A DNA stretch of 64,000 nucleotides, taken from contig NZ_JBIWER010000002.1 of NCBI RefSeq assembly GCF_044762655.1, positions 620,001 through 684,000 on the forward strand, read 5' to 3'. Of this stretch, positions 17,524 to 26,744 are shown one piece after another (within the stretch, counting starts at the first letter, position 1; each line of letters opens with the position of its first letter). The position numbers and the translations under genes are program-made. The notes below the pieces were generated by a model, which was not told the origin of the DNA, did no database searches, and saw only the letters and a program-made list of their open reading frames with translations. The DNA comes from Psychrobacillus sp044762655 (lineage in GTDB: Bacteria > Bacillota > Bacilli > Bacillales_A > Planococcaceae).

Positions 17524-17570
17524 GGTTGCTCTAGACAAACAAGACTATTTGAATGGTCTATTTTTTATCC
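17524..17570 (+). repeat. Left copy of a hairpin direct repeat flanking the ABC island
   Basis: It shares a pattern with 21256-21307: GG-TGCT-TAG, then AACAAGAC, a short hairpin ending ATGGTCTATTTTT, then TCC. The hairpin (17542-17548 with 17553-17559) with its T-run is itself terminator-like. Confidence 0.5.
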
Positions 17571-18081
17571 AAAACTCCCAGTAAATCCGAGAAGTCTATT
17601 GTGAAATGTTGCATTTAAACTACTTTAGTAAGTTAGTTGAATAAAAATATTTACAAATTCTTATTAAATAACTGTTTCATTGAATTGTATAATTAGTTAG
17701 TATATTCAAGCTCTATACAAAATTAAAAGGAGGGGGATTTATTTATTTAATAATTTAAGTTAAGAAAGACATATTGCAAGGTATTTTTAAAAACATAAAG
17801 GAAAATTATTCCTATAACCTTTCTGGTGCTTCATTGGCTATCAGGAAGGGAGTCTAGTTAAGTACATACAATGGTATGCAAATCCACATGGGACAAATAT
17901 TAAAACCCAAAATCGCCAGTCTGACAGTTAAGTATCTTAATGCCTTTATATTAAACAGAATAAGTATGACAAATAATTTCAACCTTAAGATGCAATAAAT
18001 CTCGGTCTTGAGACGTACTATAAATCTTTAATTATCTGTTAGTTTTAAATTGTGAAAGAAAAACTTATATCGAGGTGACTT

Positions 18082-20388
18082 ATGTATAACAGAATAATAG
18101 GCAATGACATCTTAAAGAGTAAAGCAATAACGTTGACAACAATGATATTTGTTGCTGCTGCAGCTATGCTTGTTTCGCTCGCAGCGATACTCATCGTTAA
18201 TCTTTCAGGCTCGTTAGATACACTTATGAAACATGCCAAAACCCCTCATTTTATGCAGATGCATTCGGGTGAAATTGATACTGCACGGCTTGCATCATTT
18301 GCGGAGCAAAATAATAATGTAGATGATTATCAGGTGGTTGAATTTCTTAACATTGATAGTGCGCAGATTATACTGGGCGAAAATTCGCTTGCGAATAGTG
18401 TTCAGGATAACGGTCTCAGCGTACAAAACGAAAAATTCGATTATCTTCTTGATCTTAACGGTAACATCATCAACGTATCTGATGGTGAAGTTTATGTTCC
18501 AATAAGTTATATGAGGGACAACACCGTAAAAGTTGGTGACAAGGCTGTAATTAGTGGAAAGCAATTTACTGTTGCAGGATTTCTCCGAGATTCAACTATG
18601 AATTCCTCACTCTCCGCTTCTAAGCGATTTCTTGTAAGCACAAATGATTTTGTGGATATTAAAGACCTTGGAAGTATCGAGTATCTGATTGAGTTTAGAT
18701 TAAAAGATTTCTCTGCGATAGGCGAATTTGAAGCAGCTTATGCTTCCGCAGGACTTGAAGCGAACGGTCCAACAGTTACATATACACTTTTCAAAACGAT
18801 GAACGCCATTTCTGATGGGATGATGATTGCGGTTATCCTTCTTGTAAGCGTACTTGTCGTTGCCATCGCATTTATGAGCATACGTTTTACCCTCCTTGCA
18901 AAAATTGAAGATGACTATCGTGAAATTGGTGTTATGAAAGCAATAGGGATTCATCTTTCTGATATAAAGAAGATTTATCTTGCGAAATATGGAGCTATTG
19001 CAGCGGCAGGTAGTATTCTTGGTTTTATTCTTTCTCTTATGTTTCAAGGCTTTCTTCTCGAAAATATAAGGCTTTCTATGGGCAAAAGCGAAAACTCTTC
19101 TTTTGCAATAATTTTAGGAATCATTGGAATACTGGTTGTATTTCTTACAATTGTTGCTTATGTAAACGGAGTGCTGAAACGTTTTCGGAAAATCTCCGCC
19201 GCAGAAGCTATACGCTTTGGTACTTCTCAGGAAAAAAAAGCTGGAGCTAAGCGGTTTTCCTTAATAGAAAATAGACTGTTTAATACGAATATTTTTCTAG
19301 GAATGAAGGATGTCTTAGTAAGAAAAAGACTTTACGCCACTATGCTTGTAGTACTGGTGATTTCTGCATTTATAATTATTGTTCCACAGAACCTCTACAA
19401 CACGATTTCTGATAAAAATTTCATTCAATATATGGGAATTGGAAACTACGATTTGCGCATACAGACCAACATACCAGACAAAAGCGATGAAATTGTGAAG
19501 GCAATAGACAGCGACAGTGCCATTTCAAAATATGCTGTTATGACAACTAAGACTTTCAATGTAAAAACAAGTAATGGGCTAAAGGAAAATATAAAAATTG
19601 AACTGGGTGACCATTCGACATTTCCTATAGCGTATTCTGAGGGCAGAGCTCCTGCTTCAGAAAACGAAATCTCTCTTTCGTCTATAAACGCGGAAGAACT
19701 GGGCAAAAAGGTCGGAGATGTCATTACGTTGGTTATTGAAGGGCAGGAGAAAAATCTCACGGTAAGCGGAACATATTCGGATGTCACCAACGGCGGAAAA
19801 ACAGCGAAGGCATTATTCACCGACAATTCGGCGAGTGTCATGTGGACCATCTTCTGTGTTGAACTTTCGGATAAATCTCTGGTGGAGAGCAAGGTTTCAG
19901 CGTATTCGGAAAAATTCGGTTTTGCAAAGACATCCGATATAGATGAATTTGTTTCTCAGACCCTAGGCTCGACAGTAAGTTCCGTTGAAATGGCTTCCTA
20001 CGCAGCAATTGCCATTGCATTGGTTATTACGGTACTGGTTACTCTGTTGTTCATGAAAATGCTTATTGCAAAGGATAGATATTCCATTGCCGTCATGAAA
20101 GCGCTCGGTTTTACAAATTCGGATATTAAGGCACAGTATGTTTCTCGGTCGGTTTTCGTTTTGATTGTTGGAATTATTCTGGGGACACTTCTCGCGAATA
20201 CTTTCGGAGAGGTACTTGCTGGTGCGCTTATCTCTTCGTTTGGAGTATCAACTTTTAATTTTACAGTAAATCCGCTTTCAGCGTATTTGTTTAGTCCGTT
20301 GCTAATGATAGTCGCGGTGCTTATCGCTACAATGTTGGGCACATTAGGCGCTGGGCAAATAAAAATTTCTGACAATATTAAGGAGTAG
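18082..20388 (+). CDS. FtsX/MacB-type ABC transporter permease
   Basis: Large integral membrane permease, 768 residues, with two FtsX units. It has an N-terminal membrane segment (~14-38), a long extracytoplasmic domain (~40-240), three segments (~245-360), a second hydrophobic anchor at ~415 with another external domain (~440-630), then three more segments to the end. The cytoplasmic IGVMKAIGIHLSDIK and AVMKALGFTNSDIK motifs couple to the ATPase. GAGGTGA lies before the ATG. The ATPase starts four bases after its stop. Such pairs export lipids, peptides or antibiotics or take part in resistance; no two-component pair accompanies it, unlike BceAB. Codon choice (more GCG, CGC, CTT, AAC) differs from the neighbours, suggesting transfer, perhaps from a clostridial source. 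Confidence 0.85.
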   Translation: MYNRIIGNDILKSKAITLTTMIFVAAAAMLVSLAAILIVNLSGSLDTLMKHAKTPHFMQMHSGEIDTARLASFAEQNNNVDDYQVVEFLNIDSAQIILGENSLANSVQDNGLSVQNEKFDYLLDLNGNIINVSDGEVYVPISYMRDNTVKVGDKAVISGKQFTVAGFLRDSTMNSSLSASKRFLVSTNDFVDIKDLGSIEYLIEFRLKDFSAIGEFEAAYASAGLEANGPTVTYTLFKTMNAISDGMMIAVILLVSVLVVAIAFMSIRFTLLAKIEDDYREIGVMKAIGIHLSDIKKIYLAKYGAIAAAGSILGFILSLMFQGFLLENIRLSMGKSENSSFAIILGIIGILVVFLTIVAYVNGVLKRFRKISAAEAIRFGTSQEKKAGAKRFSLIENRLFNTNIFLGMKDVLVRKRLYATMLVVLVISAFIIIVPQNLYNTISDKNFIQYMGIGNYDLRIQTNIPDKSDEIVKAIDSDSAISKYAVMTTKTFNVKTSNGLKENIKIELGDHSTFPIAYSEGRAPASENEISLSSINAEELGKKVGDVITLVIEGQEKNLTVSGTYSDVTNGGKTAKALFTDNSASVMWTIFCVELSDKSLVESKVSAYSEKFGFAKTSDIDEFVSQTLGSTVSSVEMASYAAIAIALVITVLVTLLFMKMLIAKDRYSIAVMKALGFTNSDIKAQYVSRSVFVLIVGIILGTLLANTFGEVLAGALISSFGVSTFNFTVNPLSAYLFSPLLMIVAVLIATMLGTLGAGQIKISDNIKE

Positions 20389-20392
20389 GCAT

Positions 20393-21151
20393 ATGAAAAA
20401 AATAATTATCGGTGAACACATTGTAAAATTTTTTGGTATAGACGATGAACAGCGTAATGTTCTTGACGGAGTGTCCGTTGAAATAGGTGAGCGTGAATTC
20501 CTTGCAGTTATGGGACCATCGGGATCGGGAAAATCTACACTAATGTTTGCCTTAAGCGGAATGGACGGCGTTAATGGCGGAAAGGTCATTTTTGATGACA
20601 TGGATCTAACAGAGGTCGGGGAGAAAGAGCTTTCAGAAATACGCAGAACAAAAATGGGATTTATATTTCAGCAACCTACTATGCTGAAAAATCTAAATAT
20701 CCTCGATAATATTATTCTTCCGTCAATGCGCGACAACAGAAAAAACGCACCAAAAATATCTGAAAAGGCTAGAATGCTAATGCAAAGGGTAGGCATTGGT
20801 GAGCTTGAAAAGCGCGATATTACGCAGGTTTCGGGAGGTCAGCTTCAGCGTGCGGGAATATGCCGAGCGCTTATGAATAATCCAGAAATCATCTTCGGTG
20901 ACGAACCTACAGGCGCGCTCAACTCAAAATCTTCAGAGGAAATCATGGATATATTTTCGGAAATTAACGCAGATGGAACTGCACTTATGCTTGTTACTCA
21001 TGATGCAAAAGTTGCTGCGCGAGCGGATCGAATTATGTTTATGCGTGATGGAAAAATCGTGAGCGAGTTGAAACTCTCGAAGTTTGATGGGAAGGATATT
21101 GAAGATAGAGTCGATGAGGTCGCTGTTAAAATGAGGGAAGTAGGAATATGA
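20393..21151 (+). CDS. ABC transporter ATPase (LolD/MacB type)
   Basis: 252-residue cytoplasmic ATPase for the preceding permease. Visible are Walker A GPSGSGKST, Q-loop FIFQQPTM, signature VSGGQLQRAGICRAL, Walker B IIFGDEPTG and the switch His in LVTHDAKVA. The signature is slightly unusual (AGICRAL rather than VAIARAL). It has the same foreign-looking codon use as the permease. A terminator within the right flanking repeat follows about 120 bases downstream. The export substrate is unknown. Confidence 0.92.
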   Translation: MKKIIIGEHIVKFFGIDDEQRNVLDGVSVEIGEREFLAVMGPSGSGKSTLMFALSGMDGVNGGKVIFDDMDLTEVGEKELSEIRRTKMGFIFQQPTMLKNLNILDNIILPSMRDNRKNAPKISEKARMLMQRVGIGELEKRDITQVSGGQLQRAGICRALMNNPEIIFGDEPTGALNSKSSEEIMDIFSEINADGTALMLVTHDAKVAARADRIMFMRDGKIVSELKLSKFDGKDIEDRVDEVAVKMREVGI

Positions 21152-21255
21152 GTTGTTGTTTTACCTCTAGAGAGAATCCAGAAAGAGAAGAGTATTAATT
21201 TTCATCCTCTGTGGTGTAAACATTAAATTTATTTTACGCTAAATGGCTGGCTTAC

Positions 21256-21307
21256 GGGTGCTTTAGCAGAACAAGACCATCACCTTCGATGGTCTATTTT
21301 TACGTCC
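21256..21307 (+). repeat. Right copy of the flanking direct repeat, with terminator
   Basis: Imperfect repeat of 17524-17570. Its hairpin AGACCATC (21274-21281) with GATGGTCT (21288-21295) and T-run terminates the ABC operon. Confidence 0.55.
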
Positions 21308-21324
21308 ATAAGGTTATGTAGAAA

Positions 21325-21364
21325 AGAGATGCTGGATGTGACGTAAGTCACGACCAGCATCTCT
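21325..21364 (-). terminator. Long hairpin downstream of pepF, copy 1 of a shared element
   Basis: An 11-bp perfect outer stem (21325-21335 with 21354-21364) encloses an inner GTGAC/GTCAC arm pair (21338-21342, 21347-21351). On the minus strand it lies 31 bases after pepF. The core TGACGTAAGTCA resembles the hairpin at 54871-54908. Confidence 0.65.
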
Positions 21365-21395
21365 GTAAAATCAATAAAGCACATGCATGAAATTT

Positions 21396-23210
21396 TTAAG
21401 CGTTTTTATTTATTTCCTCTGTTAACGTTTCCAACTCATCGATCAACGAACCAATATATGCGATTGTATCTTTTAACGGTTCATCCGTCGTAATGTCGAC
21501 GCCAGCCATTTGTGCAAGCTCTACAGGAGATTTAGTGCCGCCAGCTTTCAAAACTTTCGTCCATTGATCTACAGCAGTTTGACCTTCAGTCAATATACGC
21601 TTAGACACCTGAGTAGAGATTGTTAAACCTGCGCTATATGTGTACGGATACAATCCCATATAATAATGTGGTTGGCGCATCCAAGTAAGCTCTGCACCCT
21701 CAGTAATTTCTACCGTGTCGCCCCAGAATTCTTCTAATACAGTGCGTTTATATTCGTTTAAAATTTGTGCATTTACATTTAAGCCTTGATCGATGCGATC
21801 ATAAACTTTGCGTTGATATGCTGCTTCCAATAGATGCGTTACAAAATTATGATAATATGTGCGAGCTACTATGGAGGAAATTACCCAACGCTTAAATTTA
21901 GGATCATCAGAACTTTTCAGTAGATGATTTGCAACGAGCATTTCATTCATCGTGGAAGGCGCTTCGATGAAATATAAAGATGGGCGAGCATTGAAAATGT
22001 TCTGCTCTTTGTTTGCATAATAAAAATGACCAGCATGGCCTAATTCATGAGCGAGAACAAATACTTCATTCATTCTACTAGACCACGAGATGAGAATATA
22101 TGGGTGACTTCCGTATGGGCTAGAACAAAAAGCACCTGTTGATTTTCCAACGTTTTGAGGGAAATCAATCCACCGTTCTTCATATGCGCGGTTGACCATT
22201 TCGATATATTCTTCCCCCATCACAGAAAGGGCATCATCAATATACTTTTTAGATTCTTCCACAGAAATTGTAGGTTCATATGTTGGATCTAAAGATATTT
22301 TCAAATCTGCAAACGTCATCTTCTCCAAGCCATGTTCCTTTTGAAGTAATTTTGCGTATTTCCGCATATGAGGTGCAAGTTCTTTCGTGATTAAATCGAT
22401 TTGTCTATTGTATAAGGAACGATCTACCTCTTGGTTGAATAATAAGTAATCATAAATAGAGTCATAGCCACGTATATCTGATGTAGTTTTTTCCATTTGT
22501 AAATGCATATCGTATGTTTTAGCCGTTGTATGCTCATATTCTTTTAACTTTTTAGAAAAGGCTTCGAATGCTGCTCTTCTTTTTTCAGTGTCTGATTCAG
22601 CTTCCCAGTCATTCTCGAATGAGACATAGTTAAGCGGATATTCTTTTTCATTAACTTTGAAGTTATCAAACTTAATATCAAGCATCTTAGTTGTATCATA
22701 CAATTTGTATGGTGCTCCAAAAGAAGCAGAGTAGGCTGCAAGTGTTTTTTCTACTTCAGGATGAAGCTGGAATTTCTTCTTTTTAAGTAACTTTTCTAGG
22801 TAAAGCTGATGATCTGGAGATTTAGAAATTGCTTCTTCTATAGTATTGTCAGGTAATTCTACAAGTTCACTGTTTAAGAAAGATAGCTGACTGCTCACCT
22901 TAGCGGACAGAGAACCAAATTTACTTGCTCTCATTTGAGCATCCGTATTTGTTTGGTCAGTACTCAACGAAAGACTAGCATATGTTCCTGCTGGTACTAT
23001 TATCTCGTACAGTTTCGTATATTCTATTAGGGCATTAACCACCTCATCAGCTCTTTGGATGGACCCCTTAAAACGATTATTAAACTCGAGAGACTTGCTT
23101 TCGATTTCTTTTAATGCATCTTCAAAATCTTTTTCAGATTGAAACAAATCATGTAAATTCCATGTTTCTTCCAATTTTACTTCTTCTCTATTAGGCATTT
23201 GGTTTACCAT
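21396..23210 (-). CDS. pepF: Oligoendopeptidase F
   Basis: M3-family zinc metallopeptidase, 604 residues from the chosen start, which cleaves short peptides in the cytoplasm. The zinc site is HELGH, within VLAHELGHAGHF in the C-terminal third. The SFENDWEAES and TGAFCSSPYGSHPYI segments are typical of PepF. The ATG at 23210 has GGGGAGA about six bases upstream and begins MVNQMPNREEV; the 28 codons before it in the open frame have no ribosome site. Single gene followed by a long hairpin. Firm identification. Confidence 0.93.
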   Translation of the reverse strand: MVNQMPNREEVKLEETWNLHDLFQSEKDFEDALKEIESKSLEFNNRFKGSIQRADEVVNALIEYTKLYEIIVPAGTYASLSLSTDQTNTDAQMRASKFGSLSAKVSSQLSFLNSELVELPDNTIEEAISKSPDHQLYLEKLLKKKKFQLHPEVEKTLAAYSASFGAPYKLYDTTKMLDIKFDNFKVNEKEYPLNYVSFENDWEAESDTEKRRAAFEAFSKKLKEYEHTTAKTYDMHLQMEKTTSDIRGYDSIYDYLLFNQEVDRSLYNRQIDLITKELAPHMRKYAKLLQKEHGLEKMTFADLKISLDPTYEPTISVEESKKYIDDALSVMGEEYIEMVNRAYEERWIDFPQNVGKSTGAFCSSPYGSHPYILISWSSRMNEVFVLAHELGHAGHFYYANKEQNIFNARPSLYFIEAPSTMNEMLVANHLLKSSDDPKFKRWVISSIVARTYYHNFVTHLLEAAYQRKVYDRIDQGLNVNAQILNEYKRTVLEEFWGDTVEITEGAELTWMRQPHYYMGLYPYTYSAGLTISTQVSKRILTEGQTAVDQWTKVLKAGGTKSPVELAQMAGVDITTDEPLKDTIAYIGSLIDELETLTEEINKNA

Positions 23211-23636
23211 TATATCTCCCCTTAATATTACGGATTTCGAACTAATATTAGTATATATAAAAATAACTGAAAAGTAAAAACAATTAAATTTCACTAATAT
23301 TTTTCTCTAAAATCATTTGAATATCAGTATAAATAATAAAATAAGTGACTAAAACATAAAATATAAAAAATATTTTTTTAAAAAAAATGCGAGTAATTTG
23401 TCCTATTAATCCTTATATTATCAGTACTTTAAGCCTGTGTAATAAAATTATTCTAAAGTAATATTGGTAATTTTCTAACTATAGGGAAAAATTAGTATAG
23501 ACTGAATTTAAAGTTTGTTTTACAATAGGGTTGTTCTTACAAAATGATAGTTTTTGAGTTTATGCTTGTTAGAGGGAGAAAGCAAGTAGTATAACTTATA
23601 AATTCAGAATTATCAATTAAAACGGGGGTTATGTTT
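23211..23636. promoter_or_regulatory. A/T-rich divergent promoter region of pepF and the liv operon
   Basis: No gene is seen in these ~425 bases. A possible sigma-A promoter for livJ is TTGTTT (23516-23521), 16 bases, TACAAA (23538-23543). AATTTTCTAACTAT at 23469-23482 matches the CodY box at 11 of 14 positions and could be an operator, as liv operons are often CodY targets. Both calls are weak. Confidence 0.35.
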
Positions 23637-24818
23637 ATGAAGAAATCGAAATTTGCTTCACTGTTCCTATCATCATCATTGTTGATTGGAATCCTAGCTG
23701 GTTGCGGGAGTGGCGGAGAAACAGGAACTAGTTCAGAAGGTGGAGACACTATTAAAATTGGTGCCAATCTTGAGCTTTCGGGAGGTGTAGCATCTTATGG
23801 TACATCAGAAGCAGATGCTATTGATTTAGCTGTGGAAGAAATCAATGCCGCTGGTGGTATTGATGGCAAGAAAATTGAACTTATCAAGGTGGACAATAAA
23901 TCGGATGCAGCCGAAGCAACTAATGCGGCTATTAAATTAACAAGTCAAGACAAAGTAACAGCTATTATTGGGGCTGCGACAAGTGGTAACTCAGTTGCAC
24001 AAGTTCAAATAGCAACAGATACTAAAACACCTATGATTTCGCCTTCAGGTACAAGTACAACAGTTACTGTTGGAGAAGACGGAAAAGTAAATCCATTTAC
24101 ATTCCGTACAGCGTTCATCGATCCTTTCCAAGGAACGGTAGCTGCTAATTTTGCTGCTAACGAGTTAAAAGTAAAAACAGCTGCAGTATATGCAGACAAT
24201 GCAAGTGATTACGCTAAAGGTCTTGCTGCTGCTTTTATTAAAGATTTTGAAGCAGCCGGAGGCAAAATTGTTGCAGAAGAATCCTATGTTGCCAAAGATA
24301 CTGACTTCCGTTCAAATCTAACTCGTATTAAATCTTCTAATCCTGAATTTGTCTTTATCCCTGGATACTATGAAGAAGTGGGACTAATTGTTAAGCAAGC
24401 CCGTGAATTAGGAATCACGGTTCCATTAATGGGGGCCGATGGATGGGATTCACCAACAATTGTCGACTTGGCTGGAGCTGATGCGTTAAATAATACTTTC
24501 ATTATTACTGCTTATTCATCTGAAGATCCAGATAGTAAAGCGAAGGAGTTTTCAGATAATTTCAAAAAGAAATACGGTAAAGAGCCTAACTCATTCAATG
24601 CACTTGGATATGATACGGTTTATTTACTAAAAGACGCTATTGAACGAGCGGGATCAACAGACGGAACTAAAATTAAAGAAGCAATTGAAGCTACTGATCA
24701 ATTAGAACTTGTAACAGGATTATACTCTGTTGATGAAAATCATCATCCGATTAAATCAGCTGTAATAATTGAATTCGTAGATGGAAGTCAAAAATTTAAA
24801 ACGAAAGTTAATCCTTAA
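23637..24818 (+). CDS. livJ: Branched-chain amino-acid binding lipoprotein
   Basis: Solute-binding protein of a HAAT-family ABC importer, 393 residues. It has an N-terminal lipoprotein signal with lipobox LAGC around residue 23, then a Gly/Ser/Glu linker, then the periplasmic-binding fold (IGANLELSGGVASYG; VAAIIGAATSGNSVA-like segments; FNALGYDTVYLL). It is anchored outside the membrane and delivers Leu/Ile/Val or related amino acids to LivHM. The ATG at 23637 has a GGGGG site eight bases upstream; an ATG two codons earlier is too close. First gene of livJHMGF. Confidence 0.9.
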   Translation: MKKSKFASLFLSSSLLIGILAGCGSGGETGTSSEGGDTIKIGANLELSGGVASYGTSEADAIDLAVEEINAAGGIDGKKIELIKVDNKSDAAEATNAAIKLTSQDKVTAIIGAATSGNSVAQVQIATDTKTPMISPSGTSTTVTVGEDGKVNPFTFRTAFIDPFQGTVAANFAANELKVKTAAVYADNASDYAKGLAAAFIKDFEAAGGKIVAEESYVAKDTDFRSNLTRIKSSNPEFVFIPGYYEEVGLIVKQARELGITVPLMGADGWDSPTIVDLAGADALNNTFIITAYSSEDPDSKAKEFSDNFKKKYGKEPNSFNALGYDTVYLLKDAIERAGSTDGTKIKEAIEATDQLELVTGLYSVDENHHPIKSAVIIEFVDGSQKFKTKVNP

Positions 24819-24833
24819 GATTTGTAGGTTTTA

Positions 24834-24863
24834 GGGGGGGATTGATATCCCTCCTTTTCTATT
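24834..24863 (+). terminator. Partial terminator between livJ and livH
   Basis: A GGGGGGAT/ATCCCTCC stem with loop TGAT is followed by a T-rich stretch. It may lower expression of the downstream permease genes relative to the binding protein. Confidence 0.5.
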
Positions 24864-24904
24864 TCTAAACTAATTGAAATCTTAAGCTATAGGAGTGAAA
24901 ATTT

Positions 24905-25780
24905 ATGGAATGGATACAGCAATTGATAAACGGCATTTCACTCGGGAGTATTTACGCATTAATTGCCCTTGGTTACACGATGGTTTATGGAATTATTAAG
25001 CTGATCAACTTTGCACACGGAGATGTGTTCATGGTTGGTTCGTTTATTGGGTTTTATTCTATTACCGTGTTCCATTTAGGTTTTTTTCCAGCTCTTATTA
25101 TTTCGATGGCAGCATGTGCATTGTTCGGTGTAATTATTGAGCGTATTGCATATAAACGATTACGAAATGCTACTAGAATTGCAGCACTTATTACGGCAAT
25201 CGGAGTGTCGTTATTAATTGAGTATGGAGTAATTTATATTAGAGGGGCTCAACCAGAAGCATATCCAGATGTGTTTTCAAATCGGTCATTTGCATTTTTA
25301 GGTGCCCAAATTAGTATGCAATCTATTCTTATTCTTTCGGTTTCTGTTGTATTAATGATCTTGCTACAGTTCATCGTACATAAAACAAAAACAGGAAAAG
25401 CGATGAGAGCTGTTTCTCATGATACAGAAGCTGCAAAACTAATGGGGATTAACGTTGATAATACAATATCTGCAACTTTCGCAATTGGTTCAGCTTTAGC
25501 TGGAGCAGCTGGTGTTATTTTCGGAGTATATTATACAAAGATAGATCCATTGATGGGAGTAATACCTGGAGTGAAAGCGTTTGTTGCCGCAGTTCTTGGT
25601 GGAATTGGCATAATCCCTGGTGCAATGGTTGGTGGATTAGTACTTGGAGTGGTTGAAACGGTTGTTAGTGCTTTAGGATTCTCTTTATGGAGAGATGCTG
25701 CAGCATTCATCATTTTAATTTTAATTCTAATCTTTAGACCATCTGGAATCTTTGGAAAAAATACACGAGAGAAAGTGTAG
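24905..25780 (+). CDS. livH: Branched-chain amino-acid ABC permease LivH
   Basis: Integral membrane permease, 291 residues, about eight hydrophobic segments. It has the family start segment (GISLGSIYALIALGYTMVYG, in part) and the cytoplasmic coupling region with DTEAAKLMGIN. It pairs with LivM to form the channel. AGGAG lies before the ATG. livM starts 13 bases after its stop. Confidence 0.93.
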   Translation: MEWIQQLINGISLGSIYALIALGYTMVYGIIKLINFAHGDVFMVGSFIGFYSITVFHLGFFPALIISMAACALFGVIIERIAYKRLRNATRIAALITAIGVSLLIEYGVIYIRGAQPEAYPDVFSNRSFAFLGAQISMQSILILSVSVVLMILLQFIVHKTKTGKAMRAVSHDTEAAKLMGINVDNTISATFAIGSALAGAAGVIFGVYYTKIDPLMGVIPGVKAFVAAVLGGIGIIPGAMVGGLVLGVVETVVSALGFSLWRDAAAFIILILILIFRPSGIFGKNTREKV

Positions 25781-25793
25781 GTGATACATAATT

Positions 25794-26744
25794 ATGAAAA
25801 AGTCAAAACAGTTTTGGCTATTTATTATAGCGGCTATATTAGTATACACTGTGGTTCAATTTTATATTGCAAACGGAACAATGAATCAATTTTATTCTAA
25901 TACACTTATATTTATAGCTATCAACATAATTTTAGCGGTCAGCCTACATCTAGTCATTGGTATAACAGGACAGTTTTCTATTGGTCATGCTGGTTTCCTA
26001 GCTGTAGGGGCATACGTTTCAGCTATCGTGACAATGAAATTGGATCTACCCTTTTTCGTCGCTATTATTGTCGGAGGAATTGTTGCTGCTTTAGCGGGAC
26101 TGATAGTCGGTATTCCAAGTTTAAGATTAAAAGGGGATTACTTGGCAATTGCAACGCTTGGTTTTGCTGAAATTATTCGTATTGTATTTTTGAATATTGA
26201 CTATGTTGGTGGGGCTGCAGGGATGCAAGTTTCTCATTTGACGACTTGGACATATGCATTTGTTTGCCTTGTCATTACCATTGTAGTAATAGTGAACTTT
26301 ACTAATTCAAGACATGGAATAGCTGCTATCTCTGTTAGAGAAAATGAAATTGCATCTGATGCGATGGGGATAAATACAACTTATTATAAAGTAGCTGCAT
26401 TTGCAATTGGTTCCTTTTTTGCTGGGGTTGCAGGTGCTCTATATTCTCATAACTTTTATATCATTCAACCGAGTCAATTCGGATTTTTAAAATCATTTGA
26501 TATATTAATATTTGTAGTTTTAGGTGGTTTAGGCAGTCTTTCGGGTGCTGTACTTTCAGCAATTTTATTAACAGTGGTTTCTACATATCTTCAGGGATAT
26601 CCAGAAACTAGAATGATCATTTATAGTCTTGTATTAATTCTCGTAATGCTATATCGTCCGAAAGGCTTGATGGGTACGATGGAAATCACGGATTATTTCA
26701 AGCTTTGGAGAACGCCAAAAGGAGGCGATCAGCATGGAAAATAA
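25794..26744 (+). CDS. livM: Branched-chain amino-acid ABC permease LivM
   Basis: Integral membrane permease, 316 residues, with about nine hydrophobic segments. The GQFSIGHAGFLAVGAY motif and the coupling-helix region VRENEIASDAMGIN are characteristic. Its 3' end overlaps livG by 11 bases, a tight coupling within livJHMGF. Confidence 0.93.
   Translation: MKKSKQFWLFIIAAILVYTVVQFYIANGTMNQFYSNTLIFIAINIILAVSLHLVIGITGQFSIGHAGFLAVGAYVSAIVTMKLDLPFFVAIIVGGIVAALAGLIVGIPSLRLKGDYLAIATLGFAEIIRIVFLNIDYVGGAAGMQVSHLTTWTYAFVCLVITIVVIVNFTNSRHGIAAISVRENEIASDAMGINTTYYKVAAFAIGSFFAGVAGALYSHNFYIIQPSQFGFLKSFDILIFVVLGGLGSLSGAVLSAILLTVVSTYLQGYPETRMIIYSLVLILVMLYRPKGLMGTMEITDYFKLWRTPKGGDQHGK

Larger units (their letters stand above)
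17211..18081. other. 870-base gene-free A/T-rich region before the ABC pair
   Basis: No convincing gene is present. It holds a terminator-like hairpin at 17456-17487, the left copy of a direct repeat (17524-17570), and a strong AAAAGGAGGGGG ribosome-like site near 17728-17739 that is followed by stops in all near frames. A decayed frame with a TAG at about 17855 covers ~17770-17998. A 14-base hairpin TCTC-GAGA near 18000 may be part of the ABC leader. Probably degenerate acquired DNA. Confidence 0.5.
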
